Shown piece by piece: positions 35,001-47,407 of a DNA stretch of 60,000 nucleotides (position 1 is its first letter; each line of letters opens with the position of its first letter). Both the position numbers and the translations under genes were made by a program. Under the pieces are notes generated by a model that saw nothing but the letters and a program-made list of their open reading frames with translations, was not told the origin of the DNA and did no database searches. This stretch comes from Membranipora membranacea. Taxonomy: Eukaryota > Bryozoa > Gymnolaemata > Cheilostomatida > Membraniporidae. The stretch is from assembly GCA_914767715.1 (NCBI GenBank), contig OU612071.1:7301493-7361492 (forward strand), in the 5' to 3' direction.

Positions 35001-37154
35001 TTTTATCGAGCTAATTTAACCACATAAAGACTATGAAGTTCAATAGATTCCAAATGAGCCTGCCCTCAAATAAAGGGTATAAGTTTGATTCTCATGAGCT
35101 GTGAGAAGCGTTCTTGAAAGGCTTGATATTAGAGTTACTAAACAATCAATACATGTTCCGATCCCTTGTGAATAGTGGCATGTATGACAATAGCTGTTGT
35201 GGCATCTCTCACAGCCTAGTCTGTATTCTTCATCTGTATGTGTCTGACAGTATCTGGTCTCAAGTTTTCTGAATTCCTTCTTATACTCATCCATTCTGAT
35301 CCGGGCGTGATCATCTAAAGATTCATTATGGGCCTATGGAATGAAAATGATAAGTTTGAGGACAAATTAAACGTGTTTGAGAAAAAAAAAGGGTTTGATA
35401 TCATTCTGGTACTGGGCATGATCATCCAATGATTCATTATGGTGCTGAAAAAACACGGTGGGACGCTTCATCAAAAATATGCTTATAACCTAGAACTCTG
35501 CAAGGTGTGTTCTTAATATAGCTACCACACCTGGCTTTAGCCTAAACAATGATATCTATTGTGCCAATTCCTTGATAAAATTGTTAGATATACGTGTTAT
35601 GATTTGCTGGTGTCCACTAGGAATGAAAAATCATTCGGACAACTTGTCATTTTCAAATTTCTTGCTTCATACTCTTCACTCCTTTTTTCAATTAATTTAA
35701 ATTGTTGTCTGACATTATTGGGCTGTTTTTTTGTGGGCAAGATTTGTAAAACAAACCACCAATTATCACATTACTGCCTGTGTTCGAAGAAATTGATTGA
35801 CCCAGAAAAATTGCAATTGAAGACATTCGTTGCAGAGCCCAACTCATGTACAATCACTCAACCAATGTTTTACCTACCTTCTCATGAGTCGTGCAGAACT
35901 TCTTCCTACAGAACACACAATAAATCTGAGCCAGTTCTCGCTGATCTTCTTTTCTCATACAGACATCACAGCAGAGAAATTTATCTAATGGTTCCCCGGC
36001 CGATTGTAAGGAGCCAATTTCATCATCAAACACCGACCTTAAGATAAAAAACGATCAAGGAATCTTAAGATGATCCTGACAATTTGTTTTTATTTCCAAA
36101 GCGCTGAGAAGCTTTCGAGCGCTTTCGGTCACCTTCAATATTCTCTGGCAAACTTCCAGAAATTAAAAGGCTAGAGTCATGTCAATATCAATGTAAGGAA
36201 TTCTAGTATGAGTGTTGTGAGTTTGTCCAGAATCGACTAAATTGGCAACATAATGGCCACAAGAATACGTTACTGTTCTAGTAGTAATGTCTCAGTGTAA
36301 GAATTTCTATTCACACCTAAAAGCTCTCGTATTGTTTACAATAGAATCAAGGTCATGTTAGACAAAACAAAAGACTGCTCTTTTAGGAAGTGACCAACAA
36401 TATGTCCTGTAGCTTTTAAAACAGACTCTCTTGGGGTATAATTTTATGCATTCTGTTAAGATATTCGATCGGACTTAGTCCATCGAATTGGATGCATACA
36501 CTAGTCTGAAAAGTGCTTGCCGTTCAGTAAGAAACAGCAGATTGGGCTGCCCTTAAATAGGAGCGCAAGGTGCCCTTGATACTCATACTGAGAATCTGAT
36601 GCATTCTAGAAAACTAGAATGCATCCTTGTTGTGAGGCCATGAAATACGTCATGTACTGGGTGTGTAGAAAAATCTCAACACCGAATCTGACACTAATCA
36701 GTCATTGGCATTGACACTTTGAACTTAACGAATATGCCTAGGAGCAAAATGCTTTGCAAATATGCCATGGAAAACTGTGAAAAGGTTAATACTGTCAATG
36801 ACAAACTGTGATTGTATTACAATCAGAATGTCATATGCATGATAATTTTATTTCGCACAGAAAAACCATTAACAGGGCCCTGAGAAACAAATCTCTCAGT
36901 GCACATAATTCAATATGACAACCATAGTGAGCCGGTATCTGAAGAGTATATCAGTCATCGAAGCACAAAACAAGGGAGGTAAATACTCACCTGCATAGAG
37001 AACACCTGACTACCTTGGTGACCTCAAAATCCTTAGTCAAACATTTCACACAGAATATATGTCCAGGATGACACGGCAGCCTCTTCAGCTCATCATTCTC
37101 AAAACAGAGAGAGCACTCCAGAAACTTTTCTTCTCTTTCGGTAGACTCGGCCAT
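32031..37154 (-). CDS. TRIM-type RING/B-box/coiled-coil/beta-propeller gene, copy C (complete)
   Basis: A complete 8-exon gene reads on the minus strand: 36991-37154, 35878-36037, 35144-35333, 34713-34909, 34233-34403, 33408-33519, 32567-33271 and 32031-32206. The exons total 1875 bp, that is 624 residues plus TGA, with phases matching at every junction. The ATG is preceded by an in-frame TAA. RING finger: residues about 14-55 (CSLC, PCHPGH, FCVKC, RCSLC). B-box 1: about 76-120 (CDVC, YCVFC, FCTTH, later His). B-box 2: about 136-172 (YCQTH, CERC, CHTC). A charged coiled-coil region covers about 172-330. The C-terminus (332-624) holds repeated blade-like segments such as VESLQIY, CDSLRVM, YNSMAVCDD and EGVVCYKN, resembling NHL-type propellers. 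The family role is substrate ubiquitination, with the propeller binding protein or RNA. The exon 3 donor (GTTTAG) is weak but is the only one that keeps phase, and copy A uses the equivalent site. The substrate cannot be inferred. Confidence 0.9.
35401..35444 (-). pseudogene. Partial extra copy of TRIM exon 3 start inside intron 2 of copy C
   Basis: About 70 bp upstream of the real exon 3 of copy C, an AG acceptor is followed by sequence encoding HHNESLDDHA and then degenerating. It matches the start of exon 3 of copy A (HHNESLDDHAR) better than copy C's own exon (AHNESLDDHAR). It has no donor and no B-box cysteines. It looks like a scar of unequal crossing-over or gene conversion between TRIM copies. 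Confidence 0.65.
36598..36625. repeat. 12-bp inverted repeat with 4-nt loop in intron 1 of TRIM copy C
   Basis: GATGCATTCTAG and CTAGAATGCATC flank AAAA. It is a short perfect hairpin with no further context. Confidence 0.6.
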
Positions 37155-37296
37155 TGTGATGATAAATTGTTAGAAGCTAGCAGCAGGGTACTGTGAAGTA
37201 AAATGAAATACTGATCAGAGAAACTGATAACACTGTTTATTCTTGATGACACGTTGCAAAAAAACGTGATATACTCACATCAAACTTCACACAAAA

Positions 37297-37306
37297 GGGG
37301 ATTTCT
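37297..37306 (+). promoter_or_regulatory. NF-kB-like motif in conserved block upstream of TRIM copy C
   Basis: GGGGATTTCT occurs about 143 bp upstream of the copy C ATG, inside the block shared with copy A (5815 onward). Flanking sequence between the block and the ATG is more diverged than the block itself. That is why I list it as a candidate control element rather than as plain duplicated sequence. Confidence 0.3.
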
Positions 37307-37711
37307 CAGCTTGATGATGTTGATCAAACAAAATAGCTATTAGCCTTCATGGCATGTTTATGTTATATCCATCAACTTGGCAGTGTGAACAGGTTGCGCC
37401 ATAGCCATTTTTTATCATAATACTATGCGACATTATAGCATTGAGCCAAGGTAGCTTGTTGATACTGGGCGTGTATTTCATCAACAAGTTGAAACTGTTT
37501 TTGGCATATTTCCAGTTCATACATTCTGTAACATGTAGCAACAGGATCTAGCTTACTCGATGATACCATACTGCGGGTTATATCCTTGCTCTATCATTTC
37601 TTTTGTCTAGCACAATATTTGAGTGACAAAGATTACAAAATTGATTACTGTGAAAACTGATGAAGAGATATAAGTGGCTCCTATTCTTGTCTTTACAAGG
37701 CAATAGTCTTC

Positions 37712-37985
37712 AGAAAAATGTCTTTGTATAGAATAGATTGCGGGGTGGGAGGGAAATCTCCAATAATCCAACACTAATAAGTGTTGGATCTTAGCTAGAT
37801 TTTTAAGGCACCTGATCGGTTAGGGTCAACTTTTGACATCACTAATGGTGGATGGCTGGGAAGAAGATACTCCCTACATTTGAGAGCTCATATAACTCCA
37901 TGCAAAGCTACTGGCTAGATTTTTTGATGCCACAACGCTCAATTTAGATTTATGAATGGTGGCGCTGCTGCTCTGCTGGTTTAAG
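37712..37985 (+). repeat. About 275-bp dispersed repeat, copy 1
   Basis: This matches 52873-53165 closely from AGAAAAATGTCTTTGTATAG through GGTGGATGGCTGGGAAG, CATGCAAAGCTACTGGC and TTTTGATGCCACAACGCTC to GTGGCGCTGCTG. It holds no open frame. Similarity is high, so the copies are fairly young. No terminal inverted repeat is seen. Confidence 0.85.
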
Positions 37986-40900
37986 GTAAATTATGAGTTA
38001 CGGCTTATCTCCCCCACGTTGTGTACAATTTTCCTATCTGCCTCTCCTGCATTTTTGTATATAATATCATCTAGCGAAAAACATTCACCCCGTCTCTGTA
38101 ATTCTCTTACCATAACTTTATTTATTCATACCGATCTACTCGTTAGAAAAAGCCGAACAAGGATCGCAATGTTTTTCTAAAAGAAAAATTGTTTTATTGC
38201 AAGCTACACCGGGAAAACGTATTACATTATAATTCAATATAAGCACCTGCGAGCAGACTTATAAGACAGACCTGCCATTGAAATCGGTCAAGCGTATCAA
38301 ACTGATACAGTGCAGGACGTTTGAAGCTCATAGACTCAATATGAAACATGTGCTGAATATTAAAGGTAGTATTATCAACTTTGTGACCAGTCTGGGTTTA
38401 CTCAGCAACTGGTAACTGGGTAAATAATGAGATGTCTCTCTATAACCCCTCTCGCAAATAACTGTAGTAGTACATGTAGCCTAATTAGTGTAGTGTAATG
38501 TAGTGTAATTGCAGAAGCTGATACTGCCCACTAGAATGTGTGGGAGCACAATATTTCTGGATTTATTATTTGCAAGCAGCCTATTGTCACATCCAACAAA
38601 ATGCAAGACACACATATCAGTATACCTCAGGCAAATGAGACGGAGGGCTCGTTCAGTCCTCAACTGCAAGCAGGAAACCAGACGTCAGGATAGAGTTTGA
38701 AGATTTGCTTGATGCAATGAATGATGAGATATAGGCTAGTAAATAAACAACAACTTGCTGAGATTGAGAATGTTCCTGCAGTAGAGCAACTATGCTCCCG
38801 TCGAATTGCCAGTAGAGTAAGTACCATTTCAATGTATAAATAAATACTTCTATTGGCAACCAAAGCCGTCTTATTGGAGATATTTTGCACTCAGTGCCAG
38901 AAAAAAATAGCAACAGAAAAACCAGAAAGGATATTGAATAGAATATCATTAACGTTGTTGATCATGTATATAACATATCGTTGAATAGCAATAAAGGATG
39001 TTGACAATTTCAAGTACATCAACCACCCCAATGACGGTCAGGTGTGTTCCAATTACAGATAAATAGCCAAAAATCCTATCTGAGTGAAATGAAGAGGTGT
39101 GTTCCCGTTCACAAACCACTCACTGCTAGATGGAGCTGTAGGCTTTGTATCCTGAGTGAGCGATATGGAACTGAATGTTTCTAATTGAATAACCAAATAG
39201 TTCTGAGCAAGTGATTCTGATGATGAGAGCCTCACGCAAGCCTCATTTATTCTCAATGTAAGCCTCCCTACCATCAACACTAAAACATATTGAATAACGA
39301 CTGGGAATTACTTGACCCACAGGTGAATATCACGCACTTCAATTTTGCAAGAGTTCTGGGAGTAGGTTATCATAAAATCTCTGACAAAAACAACAGGGCA
39401 AAACCAAAAAAAAGCTAATCCGATGGCGTCTTGTGTTCCATCGAAAATATGTGTACGATAAACTTCGTACCCTAGAGGATAGCACTATTGGTAGGGGATT
39501 TGCTATTTCAAGCAAATGTACTCACCAAAATTACTTTATATAGGCGCCCACCACAGCTAGGCAGAATATCACGCTAGCTAACATTGAGTCACCTCACCTA
39601 GTAAGATGGAGGTGGAGATGGCTAGGTGGATGTTTTGTGGCTTGTTGCTAATTGCCTTTATTAATTTCTTCTATCTTTAGAATGATAAGATATAGTATAC
39701 AGTTCACTGCTGGAGGATATTGAATGTCAGGGAAACTATGAATGAGCACAGATTCTATCTTCCACTGACTAATTACAAACAGCCTAACATGGGATATTCA
39801 GCATAATTCAAGGATTATACGTCAGTATACTACTGCCCTCTTTTGAAGGCAATAGCAGACACCAGAATATTACTTGTCCCCTCAAATGTTCGAGAAGATC
39901 AGATGCCGAGTAACTAGCTTCTGGAGGCCTCGATTGAGAAAGTAACCGTGGTTGAGCAATCATGCTCTTCATGCCTATAAAGTAAGTATCACATCAATCC
40001 AGGTTGTACCTTAACCTATCTAAGGACACCGAGGCATAACCCAATCTTTTTTAAATCAGTTGTATTGCCTTCTGCAATTAATCAGGGTCTTCGTATCAAA
40101 TATTATTGTGTTGTGGATAATGAGATTATTGCAGAGATTTTCTGGCCACTGGGCTGGTTGGTCATGGCCATGATAAATGGTCGCTCTGCACATTATGTCT
40201 CATAGTTGTCTTTCTTATAAATTCAATCTCTCAAACAAAAAAGAATTCCCTAAAAAGCTTACACAGCTAAGAGCATCTAGTGAAAGATTTACATTGTGCA
40301 ACGTTTCGATCCCAGTATTGGTAACATGCCATTTTTTCGTGTTTTTATATGTCATACATTATGGGAAGACACTAGGCTAAGCGCACAGCAGAAGGATTTT
40401 TTTGTCTCAGCGGTACTGTGCTAATTGTGTTTGTTGGCCTTATTTAGTTGACCAATAAACTGTCACACAACAGTAGCAATCTTTGACAGTAGGTGGAAAC
40501 GGTGTAGTAAATGCATCCCATGGTAAAGTGTACTCAATAACTACCGCGGTATCGGTTATGTGATGCTACCTCCTCAACATTCCATTCTCAGATATGGAAA
40601 GTCCTGTAGCAAAGATGACAAATTTGATGCTTTCATACAAGTCATGGCAAAAGTTTTGTTAAGACAAAATCAGCATAATTAAGGGTATGGGGTTTGTCTG
40701 TGATTACATGGTAATGTTGGTCCCAAGAATGCCAAGTTATTTAGACACTGGAAAACAATTGCATCAATATTTTATATCCTTGAAAAGTAATCGCCGGAGC
40801 AAAAGCTCACCTTTTTGCACACAGCTAAATTCAAAGCTAGCTAACATTTACTCAGCATCTTGAATTTATATAGAGCGACACTAATTTAGTACTTGCTAAC

Positions 40901-43479
40901 ATTAAGTCACCCCGTTTGGGGGGAGGGGGGTATTGATACTGGACATTGGCAAATTATACATGCTTCCAACTCCAGATGCCTATGCCCCCTTGCTGGATAA
41001 ACTCGAGCTCGTAGCTAGTATTAATCCCTCAACAATTTGCAATTACTTCTTGTGCTTGTTATCTTAAGTAATGGGGTAGGAATAGCCAGATTTGTAGCCA
41101 GGGATGATATGCCCATGGTGCATTATATTTCTAGGGTTTTGCAACCAAAATCAAGCTATGCCCATCAGACTTGGATACACAGGTTATTCGAAGACTACGG
41201 TCTGATCAATCTACTTGTGTTTGAATTTGTGTTATCACCGGAAACATACGAATGCTCTAGACTGGAATGTACAAGCTAGAAAGTTTCCTTACTTATTCAG
41301 AGCATTCCTCACGGCGCAGCGATACTGCTCTATCCACTTAGTTGTAGTGTTGCAATGATTTTGTATGCAAGTGAATTGAGATATTGAAGGTCACTGTACG
41401 CTCTGACTTAGAATGTGGTTGATAATGCCACTGACTCATATTTAGCCAAATAACAGTATTTCAACAGTGGAATACAAATTGATCTATAAATCTGTAAACC
41501 TTTCAACTGTTCACATAGTTATCCCATCTGTTCTTGTGGCACCAATTAGTTTACTGCAGAGACCACAGCTTGACCACAGCTTGACAGCTGTGACATTAAA
41601 TCATAGTCTCTGATAAAACATCGTTTCAAATTTAGCTGCAGGTATATTAGGCATTGTTAATTGGCCACAGAACTCTATCAGAGACTTGCCGAAGATTCTC
41701 AAACAGTATCCATCTTGCTATACTAACAAGGGGAGGCGTAACTGAAGCAAGGTGTAAAAGAACTCTTTTACTCCTTGACTGAAGCAAGGCCGAACAGTGA
41801 ATGACTTTTTATTGCAGTGGTTTATTTTCTGTCTGACAGAAAAAAGGACAACACTACTTAACATTACACTTCTTTTCTTCATTTTCAGGATTTGTTCGGT
41901 GCGATAGCTACCTAGCTACTCATCATTCTATTTGAGATGACATATCGTCTTGAGTTCTCTCCTGTTTTACATTATGAAGCTTTCCTCATCAGGAAAAGAG
42001 ATGGCGACACAGTTGTAGGCTAGGCAGGCATTCCAATCTGATCAAAATCAACTCAAAATGGGTTTAATTCATAGACTGGTTGAATTAAAATTACATACAT
42101 ATTTCATATTCATATTACATTACATATTGTTACATATAATAATTACATCAAGAGGAGCCTGCTCTGACTCTAAAGTTATATATTCCAGCACTCTAACTAC
42201 AAATAAAATATTAGGGATGTGTTTATTGACAGAGAAGCGTTACTAAATTGTGCACCAGCATGAATAGAAAGTAAAATAATCAATTTCGCTGGGATCTGAA
42301 AGTTATGCAGCGAATTCAAGCCTTGTCACAGTGGCCACCCTTTTTGTAACATGCCAGTACAAAGTGAATTGTATTATCAGTGGTTTTTCTCTGTTTCAAG
42401 TGTTGAGACTGCTGCAAGTGCAGTCAGTAGCATTACATGATCAAATTAGTGTTTGACAATGCATATCTAGCCTTTTTTATTAGTTTTATGTGTCTGTGTG
42501 CATGATAATGAAATAATAAAATCAGAAGAAAAAGTGAATCAGGGGTTTCTGAGCTGAATTATAAGGTTGATCTTTGTCTAGTGCATGTGATCACTGTGGG
42601 TATGAAGCTTTTCTTTTGTTTTAATGTGCATCTGTTATCAATGGAACAAATTCCCAACGCTGAGTCGCTGACAATTTAAAATTCAAAGATAGATAGCAGG
42701 TTGAGATTTGGTCAGTTTGAGGATGAAATGTTTACAGGTTTGAGAACAATGCTCAGTTTGTACGTAAATAAATCATAAGATTTAATTGGAATTGATACCT
42801 TCACACAGTGTAGTTAAGGTCAGATCATTGTCCAAGATGAGAAGTTTTGAAGCTGTTACCTCAAATACAAAAATCCTTTCCCAACCTGGGAGTAGAACAC
42901 GTGAATGACTAAACATTAGGCATATACATTATCAACTGATAAATAGTTCTGTTTTGGCACAGTTCCAACGTGCTATCACAAGAGCAAATACACAGCATAA
43001 CGTCCAAGTGATCATCTCAATACAAGTACTTGTGGTTAGAGCATAATAGCGATGAATAACAATGATATGAAACTTAGGCTATGAAATATTTTGTGAGCAG
43101 TGACATTGAAAAATGTTTGCTTTGTCTGGCAAACTGTGGTATGATACCAGAGACTATTATCCATAGTCTCTGATGCTACTACTAGCAAGCAGTGACCATT
43201 AAACTAAGATACCAATCTTCAATTGACAAAAAAGAATCAAACAGTTTTCCTACCCGGTGATGGTGTTGCCTTGATTCCAGCCAAGGTTGTGGCTAAATAA
43301 AACGCACAGCCTAGCAGCAAACAAATAGTGGCAGGCCAGTCATAGGTATATGGTATCAAGAACACTGACCCCCTTTCCCCTTGTCTAGTCAGACTTACAT
43401 GCCAAACCTCATGGTAAATCGAAACTACATGACAAATGATAATCCCTCACATCACCAACTCCTATCATCAGAGTTAACA
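37986..43479. other. Gene-poor stretch, nothing recognised
   Basis: About 5.5 kb of AT-rich sequence. The longest frames (38653-38949 and 39053-39280, minus) are hydrophobic or low-complexity, with no splice or homology support. I see no repeat with a partner in the window. Confidence 0.4.
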
Positions 43480-43607
43480 TAGACAAAGCTTGGTCCATTT
43501 GCCTGCATTCCATGTCGCTCCCAATCCACTGGTCATGCCACAGGCCTGCGGCGTAACCAGTGGAAGGGAGCAACAGGAATGCAGACAATTGGATTAATCT
43601 TGTTCTA
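43480..43607. mobile_element. 128-bp palindromic MITE with 9-bp target duplication, copy 1
   Basis: The element is almost one hairpin. Its ends read TAGACAAAGCTTGGTCCATTT and, from the other strand, TAGAACAAGATTAATCCAATT; both arms share TGCATTCC and CCACTGGT. It is flanked by GAGTTAACA at 43471-43479 and 43608-43616. Duplications of 9 bp are typical of Mutator-like elements, which is the tentative assignment. A related copy is at 46405. Confidence 0.85.
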
Positions 43608-43725
43608 GAGTTAACATGACAAAACTAAATCTGAATCAAAACTCGAGAATATCGTTGTCTGACTCTATAATACTAAGATTTATTTGCTGAATATGGAGAA
43701 AATAGAATAGTGAATATGGATAAAA

Positions 43726-43759
<34 letters not shown>

Positions 43760-46404
43760 TTCTAGAGAAAATTTAGCTCAATAACTGGCAGTACCTGCTA
43801 ATAAGGAAGTCATGGTAATATAATAAGTCGCAAAACCATTTTCACATTTTCATTGAACAAGTTTTGTAAGACAGCTAACATCAAGCAAAGAAATCACAGC
43901 CTAATCCCTTGTAGAAGCGTCTTTTATGCAACAAAATTACGGCCACTTGCAAAAAAACAGAGGCAGGCATAGGAAGTGGGAGTCGTTCGAGCAGCATCTT
44001 GAGATGAAGTCATTCATCGGGGAGCACTGTAAAGGCTTTGTTTAGGCGATAGAGTAATCGATCTCGGCTCTAGCATGGTACTGTTTTTTCAAATCGCAAT
44101 AGGTCCAGTCATATAAGATGTCCACTAAAATCTCAATCTATAAAAAAACAACATCATACAAGGAATTACCTCACCAGTTCATTCAAAAAATATGCAGAAA
44201 AATTCTCACTGGCATTGCATTGACCATTGGACTACACACAGTATTTGTTGTAATTTAGATCAGGTTATGATTGATTGGCATTTACAAGCTGACTGATTTA
44301 TTTTGTTTTAGCTACAGGATATAAAGATGACTTCGATTCATAAAGCAATGATGAGGAAAACAGACATGATGCCACAATGGGCAAAAAACTAGAATTCCAT
44401 TATACCACATCTAATCGTCATAACAGCCGGATGAATACACCTTTGAATTATATAAACAACAGTATTCGTGTGCGTGTCCTCTCGCTTTCAACATGATAGA
44501 AATCTCCCCAGCGGTCTGTCAAGTTATTTATAAATCGTAACAATAGTAAGTGAAGCACCCAAAGTTAAATAATACCCAGCCCTAATTTCTTATAATCTTA
44601 GTAGCTGTAAATAAAAGTAATAGACAGTGTGTCTATTGACAGAGAGGTATTATTAGATTTCGCAACCACCCATGAAAAGAAAGTAAAATATTTACTCTAT
44701 TATCTCAGCATGATTCCTGTTGAACTGTAATAGCCAAACTGTTGTGGGAAACCGATCAAAGGATGCCAACAAACTCTCCCCTAATTAACAGAAATAGACC
44801 TGAGGGCTCTTTTATTTATGTATATCATTCAAAAACAATTGTGATTTTCTCTTCTCTGAGACAGATATAGCTCCATGGCTTTTTTTCATGGTACAACTGA
44901 AACTGGATTAAATTTGTTTTGAATTCCTCTGTCCACACATTACTGATAAGGGTGCTTTAGTCGGAATTTACAGAGGTTTATCTATGTCATGTTAGATCCA
45001 ATTAACAAGCACTGGATCGTAGATGAGTTTGATCACAAAAAACAAATGCCTGATGATTTTTCCTCCCACAGACGATAATCAATACTTATTTACGAATGGT
45101 GTCAGGGCTTCATGAAATGTAAATAAAGTTTTTCAATTGCTGATAGAAACAAAAATGAATTCGCATATATGGTTTCTGAAATATTCAGACGCAAAGCCAA
45201 TTTCTCCACTAGAGTAAACAACATCAATGTACAGCAGGGATCAAGTTGAAATCCTGATAGAACACCGCCATCTGCATGCCACAGATGTAGGTGATCACAA
45301 TAGTTAAATTGGAAAGGAGTGGTAAACAGTATTCAGCCAATGCCACTTTTTCTAAATTACCAGCATTACAATGTTCCCGTTAACCTGGTCTCGCTATAAA
45401 ATCCAGAGAACTGTGTTACAAGTTAAATCAAAATATTCCTATAATGGAGACCAATTTCAAATATGAAAAGATAAGTTGCAGGAGAAAATACCTCTACAGA
45501 AGTGTTCTGTTTTGTGGTTTGATTACATACCCTTATATGCAAGGCCGAGTGTATCGGAAATCTTTAGTGATTGCAGCTGCGCCAGAAGTTCTTCCGAGCC
45601 TCATGGCCTCAGCCTAAAGATATATGAAAGACCCATCATCATAACATTTAAAAATGAAAAAAAAAGCAAGAAAATGTAGGATGACGCTCTTAGCCTGTAG
45701 TTTCCAGTCTAAAGTATTTCTATGTTTATGAGGAATTCCCAATAAATTGCATTGTGGGATATGCTCATACAAGCCCTTTTTTAATACATACATAGCATAC
45801 AGCAAACTAGGTTTTGTTATTGACGGGATATTTCAGACCTTCTTCACTAGGCCTGGTTGCAGTAGTGATAGCAGGGATATACAGACACAGGGGAAATTAC
45901 TGATAGTTATAGTGTCTGTGGATTTTGGATTGGCTAGGGGAAAGTTGTGTACAGCTTGTCATCTCTATATGTTACAGTGGCCTTTTTCTTGCAGGCATAC
46001 CTACCTATGATGAGCCATAACTTGTTTGATACATATCCTAAAAACTGGTTTGCAGCATTTGTAAAATGTCCAACCTTCAAACTATACCATATTGTTGGTA
46101 TTTTGGGCTAGGATACTGAGTTATATGGGTTCTTGAAATAGGTTATCTCACATAGATATTTATGTTTTGACAGTTGATAGACTTCAAGCAACAACTTCAG
46201 AAAATGTCCGTGTACTGACTCAGCTCACACATAAATATTTATGAAATGACTTATTTTGTTACCCCAAATAACTCATAGCCTATTCACCTAGCCAAAATGA
46301 CAATTATATGGTGTGCGTATAGGTTGAAATGTGGACATTACAAAAAAGTTGCAAACCAGTGAGTTGTCATGATTAATGTCAACAATATTATGCCCGCCAT
46401 AGGT
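43608..46404. other. Gene-poor stretch with (TA)n run
   Basis: A (TA)14 microsatellite lies at 43729-43756. No gene is recognised otherwise. Open frames at 45476-46010 on both strands overlap each other and show no motif. Confidence 0.45.
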
Positions 46405-46524
46405 TAGATCAAGTTTAATCCAATTGCTTGTATTCCAGCTGTTTCTTTCCGCTGGTCACGCTGCAGCGTGACCAGTGGATGGGGAGGAACTTCGAATGCA
46501 GGCAAATGGACATAACTTGGTCTA
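46405..46524. mobile_element. 120-bp palindromic MITE, copy 2
   Basis: Same family as 43480-43607: its complement reads TAGACCAAG...GTCCATTTGCCTGCATTC and CCACTGGTCACGC. It folds on itself around GCTGCAGC. It is flanked by CCATAGGT (46397-46404) and TCATAGGT (46525-46532), a decayed target duplication. Confidence 0.8.
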
Positions 46525-46774
46525 TCATAGGTAGGTATGCATGCATGACAAATTGCCATTGTAATTTACATGATTAGTAAATCTTGAATGTAGCTAGCTT
46601 GACGAATCACCCCCCCCAATCAAAAACTAAAGAGACTATGACGACTATTATTGAAGTATCCCCTCTGCATATTCTCACTCTGTGATTCAATTTTCATTAT
46701 GAACCTTATGATACATAAAATTTTACATGGTTAGTACCTACTGTAAACAGAGATTTTCTTCCTCCTTGCTACAG

Positions 46775-46982
46775 GAAATATTTTGAAAACTCCACTGCTT
46801 CTTCTATGAAAGACTTCCATGAGGCATTCTCAACAGAATCCTGGAACCAGCTTCATCGAACTGATAAATTTCGCCATGTAGTACTCAAGTGCAAGGAGTG
46901 TGTTAAAAGCCATCCTGAGTTCAAGCTTAAAAAAATAAATATATTGAATTTACCAGAACTGTTCTTTCCTCGGAGGCATTAG
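46775..46982 (+). other. Exon-like fragment, unrecognised
   Basis: A pyrimidine-rich acceptor (CTTCCTCCTTGCTACAG) precedes 68 open codons with a varied, protein-like composition (MKDFHEAFSTESWNQLH, RHVVLKCKECVKSHPEF) ending at TAG 46980-46982. A shifted frame (IEFTRTVLSSEALENALRSL) continues past it, as if one frameshift separated two halves. The spaced CKEC and His residues are suggestive only. I do not recognise the family. It is probably a decayed exon. Confidence 0.3.
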
Positions 46983-47308
46983 AGAACGCGCTAAGGAGTT
47001 TGAGGGTAGACCTGCAGGGTTTACATTTGACACAAAAAAATTATCAGTGAGTCTTATTTATCTTTGATTGGTTATTGACAGGGAAAAGTTACACAAAACC
47101 TGACTACACCTACACCTCATCAAATTTAAAATGAAGATGTCTTAAGATTGCAGCTAAAACTCCTTCCACTGCTATTAGACAAGGCCAAGGACATCGTATG
47201 ATGAGATATATATTCTCAGCTAGTTGGGCCAATACGGAAATTTGTAAGTGATGCCTGAGGGACTGGGCGAATATATAAGGCCAAAAGTTTATCAGATCGA
47301 TGTCTTAC

Positions 47309-47407
47309 CTAATGTTAGAAGCCTATCCGAGAAGGCTAGTTAAATGAAGGGTAGGGTCAAGACAGCTCATAATTCAACTCTTGCTTTCGGCAACCCTACT
47401 AGATCTT
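47309..47407 (-). pseudogene. Exon-like segment duplicated at 48457, copy 2
   Basis: The minus strand reads TTTTCAG acceptor, 99 bp, then GTAAGA donor. It aligns with 48457-48558 in both splice sites and in GCTGTCTTGAC, but has several stops in every frame that matches the partner. It may be a decayed exon or a non-coding RNA exon. Confidence 0.3.

Noticed and set aside
35559-36047. 162-codon open frame on the plus strand
   Set aside because: It runs antisense to exon 2 of TRIM copy C, and its later half is simply the complement of the B-box 1 exon. It has no motif of its own.
38653-38949. 98-codon hydrophobic minus-strand frame as a membrane protein
   Set aside because: A second minus-strand frame overlaps it, it has no splice sites, and the hydrophobicity follows from the T-rich strand.
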